A stretch of DNA of 39,047 nucleotides from Patescibacteria group bacterium (lineage in GTDB: Bacteria > Patescibacteriota > Patescibacteriia > Patescibacteriales > WJLG01), in contig JAQTUZ010000015.1 in NCBI GenBank assembly GCA_028707065.1, positions 1 to 39,047 of the forward strand, in the 5' to 3' direction. The notes under the pieces are model-generated. The model had not been told where the DNA came from. It saw nothing but the letters and a program-made list of their open reading frames with translations, and ran no database searches. Position numbers and translations under genes: made by a program. Shown in pieces: positions 37,671-39,047 of the stretch. Position 1 is the stretch's first letter. The number at the start of each line of letters is the position of its first letter.

Positions 37671-39047
37671 TTAGCTGACCTTGAGCCATTGGTCTTCTTT
37701 TTCGGCGATCATCTTTTTGACTTCTTCCAGCTCTTGGACTTTGGCCGGGTCGTAGTTGACTGGATTTTCCAGAAAATATCGCAAGAGCTCCAGCTGTTTA
37801 AGATTAAGTCTGTCTAATTTTTTTTCCAAAGCGGCTGCTTCTTTTTGCGCGGCTCTTTTTTGTAAATAGTCATCATTCCTTGCCGCCGGCTTATTTTCTT
37901 TGGCCGGTTTTGTTTTATGTTCTTGCTCCAATTCTTTTTCCAGATTATCCACGTAATCTTCATAAGTTTCCAGACAACGGGCAGTTACGCCGTTTTTTAT
38001 TTCCATCAAGCCGGTGGCAAGCAGATTGCTGAAAGTCCGGTCGTGAGAGGTGAAGATGACCGTGCCGTTGAATTTCATCAGCGCCGAACCTAAAGCTTCG
38101 ACAGTTTCAAAATCAAGATGGCAAGTCGGCTCGTCCAAAAGGAAAATGTCCGGCTTGGATAAAAGCAGCCCGGCCAGAAGCAAGCGGGATTTTTCTCCGC
38201 CGGAAAGGACGCTGATTGATTTTTTTAATTCATCGTCGCGGAACAAAAAATCACCGGCCATTTTCAAGACCGCCTGGGTTTTCAGGTCGGGCGTCGCCAT
38301 CCGCTGCAAGAATTCGCCGACCTGTTCCTTGCCGATCAAGTTATCGATCGGATCCGGCCCGTGATAGGCGATCTTGGTATTGGCCGACCAGTGGAAAGAA
38401 CCGCTAAGAGGCGGCAAAAATCCTGCCAGGGTGCGTAATAGAGTGGTCTTTCCTTGCCCGTTCAAGCCTAAAATGGCCAGTTTTTCGCCGGCCGGCAGAT
38501 CCAGGACGATATTTGATACTACTGGTACGTTATCGTAGCCGATGGCCATATTCTTGATGCGCAAGGCCAGATTATGGCGTTTGGGCGCGGGCGGAATACT
38601 GATCCTGGTAATGCCGGCTTTATGCTCGATAGTGATTCGTTTGGCTTCGATCTTATTTATTTTTCTCAAGAAAGCTTGGGCTTGCTTGGCGTGAGAAGCG
38701 CTATAGCGGAAGCGGTCGACAAATTCCTGCATATGTTCTTGCTGACGCGCCAATCCTTTGTTCTGTTTGATGATGGTCGAAAGTTTTTGCTCTTTGAAGA
38801 CCAGATAATTTTCGATATTGCCCGGATAATGATAACAGCCGGTCTTTGATATTTCGATGGTCTCGTTGCAGGTGCGTTTCAAGAATTCGCGGTCATGAGA
38901 GATTATCAGGAAACTGCCGCGATAGGCGCGCAGATAATCTTCTAGTAATATCAGGGTATTAAGATCGAGATAATTGCTCGGCTCGTCGAGGAGGAATAGA
39001 TTCGGGTCTTTGAGAAGCATGGCCGTCAGGCGCAAGCGCATGCGCCA
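37671..39047 (-). CDS. ABC-F family ATPase (5' partial)
   Basis: The frame is open to the right edge (WRMRLRLTAM), so the first Walker A lies outside the window. What is visible: the end of the first signature (GG)WRMRL, Walker B LFLLDEPSNYLDL, the inter-domain linker (about 85 residues) and a second ATPase domain with GLNGQGKTTLLRTL, LSGGEKSRLLLAGLLL and IFLLDEPTCHLDFE. There is no membrane segment. A basic and coiled-coil C-terminal extension follows (AALEKKLDRLNLKQLELLRY). ABC-F proteins act on the ribosome in translation control or antibiotic protection; which one this is cannot be told. Confidence 0.93.
   Translation of the reverse strand, partial: WRMRLRLTAMLLKDPNLFLLDEPSNYLDLNTLILLEDYLRAYRGSFLIISHDREFLKRTCNETIEISKTGCYHYPGNIENYLVFKEQKLSTIIKQNKGLARQQEHMQEFVDRFRYSASHAKQAQAFLRKINKIEAKRITIEHKAGITRISIPPAPKRHNLALRIKNMAIGYDNVPVVSNIVLDLPAGEKLAILGLNGQGKTTLLRTLAGFLPPLSGSFHWSANTKIAYHGPDPIDNLIGKEQVGEFLQRMATPDLKTQAVLKMAGDFLFRDDELKKSISVLSGGEKSRLLLAGLLLSKPDIFLLDEPTCHLDFETVEALGSALMKFNGTVIFTSHDRTFSNLLATGLMEIKNGVTARCLETYEDYVDNLEKELEQEHKTKPAKENKPAARNDDYLQKRAAQKEAAALEKKLDRLNLKQLELLRYFLENPVNYDPAKVQELEEVKKMIAEKEDQWLKVS

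Noticed and set aside
1-39047. CRISPR array, IS element or prophage
   Set aside because: No regularly spaced direct repeats with unique spacers, no transposase or integrase with terminal repeats, and no phage structural genes were seen.

Overview
The window looks like chromosomal DNA from a Candidate Phyla Radiation (Patescibacteria) bacterium. This is inferred from large secreted or anchored proteins with CARDB, DUF11, DUF2207, GHL15 and FG-GAP type domains, many genes without a clear Shine-Dalgarno sequence, dense palindromic repeats between and inside genes, and a small housekeeping set. UGA is used as a stop, so this is not a UGA-recoding lineage. The exact phylum cannot be fixed from the sequence alone.

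Layout. 1-8.9 kb: four surface or secreted proteins (a GHL15-like glycoside hydrolase cut by the left edge, a DUF11-like membrane protein, a DUF2207 protein, and a CARDB/Fn3/KNH adhesin-like protein). 8.9-15.5 kb, mostly on the minus strand: cold-shock protein, tRNA-Glu, two GIY-YIG nuclease genes, fmt, def, a DedA protein, a LigB/Memo-type protein and a secreted lysozyme-like protein with a repeated C-terminal module. 15.6-20.3 kb: a small hypothetical gene, then an anaerobic ribonucleotide reductase locus, nrdR - nrdD - short glycyl-radical ORF - nrdG, behind a sigma70-like promoter with two NrdR-box-like sites and two inverted DnaA boxes. 20.3-28.3 kb: a small membrane protein, a NUDIX hydrolase, dnaE interrupted by an intein, and a one-pass membrane protein. 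28.7-33.8 kb: tRNA-Leu, parA-parB, two tandem minus-strand small RNA candidates, and miaB-miaA. 33.9-39 kb: argC, a fused pyrBI, a LecA-like lipoprotein, a small hypothetical gene and an ABC-F ATPase cut by the right edge.

Main points. (1) The 711-residue NrdD ends without its glycyl-radical motif. That motif (RVVGY) is encoded 168 bp downstream by a separate 49-codon ORF, so the enzyme appears split into a catalytic chain and an autonomous radical-bearing peptide. (2) The dnaE intein carries a zinc-ribbon, NUMOD3-like and PD-(D/E)XK-type nuclease in place of the usual LAGLIDADG domain. (3) GC-rich palindromic elements, some nested in one another, are inserted in frame in miaB and miaA, and other palindromic or low-complexity repeats sit in frame in nrdG, fmt and a membrane-protein gene. 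This resembles the Rickettsia palindromic elements. (4) Two tandem small RNA genes of unknown class, each with a good sigma70 promoter and an intrinsic terminator, lie between parB and miaB. (5) Both GIY-YIG genes are bracketed by inverted palindromes.

Functional links: fmt and def form the N-formylmethionine cycle; miaA and miaB make ms2i6A37 in tRNA; nrdR/nrdD/nrdG plus the glycyl-radical peptide supply dNTPs without oxygen; parA/parB segregate the chromosome and dnaE replicates it.
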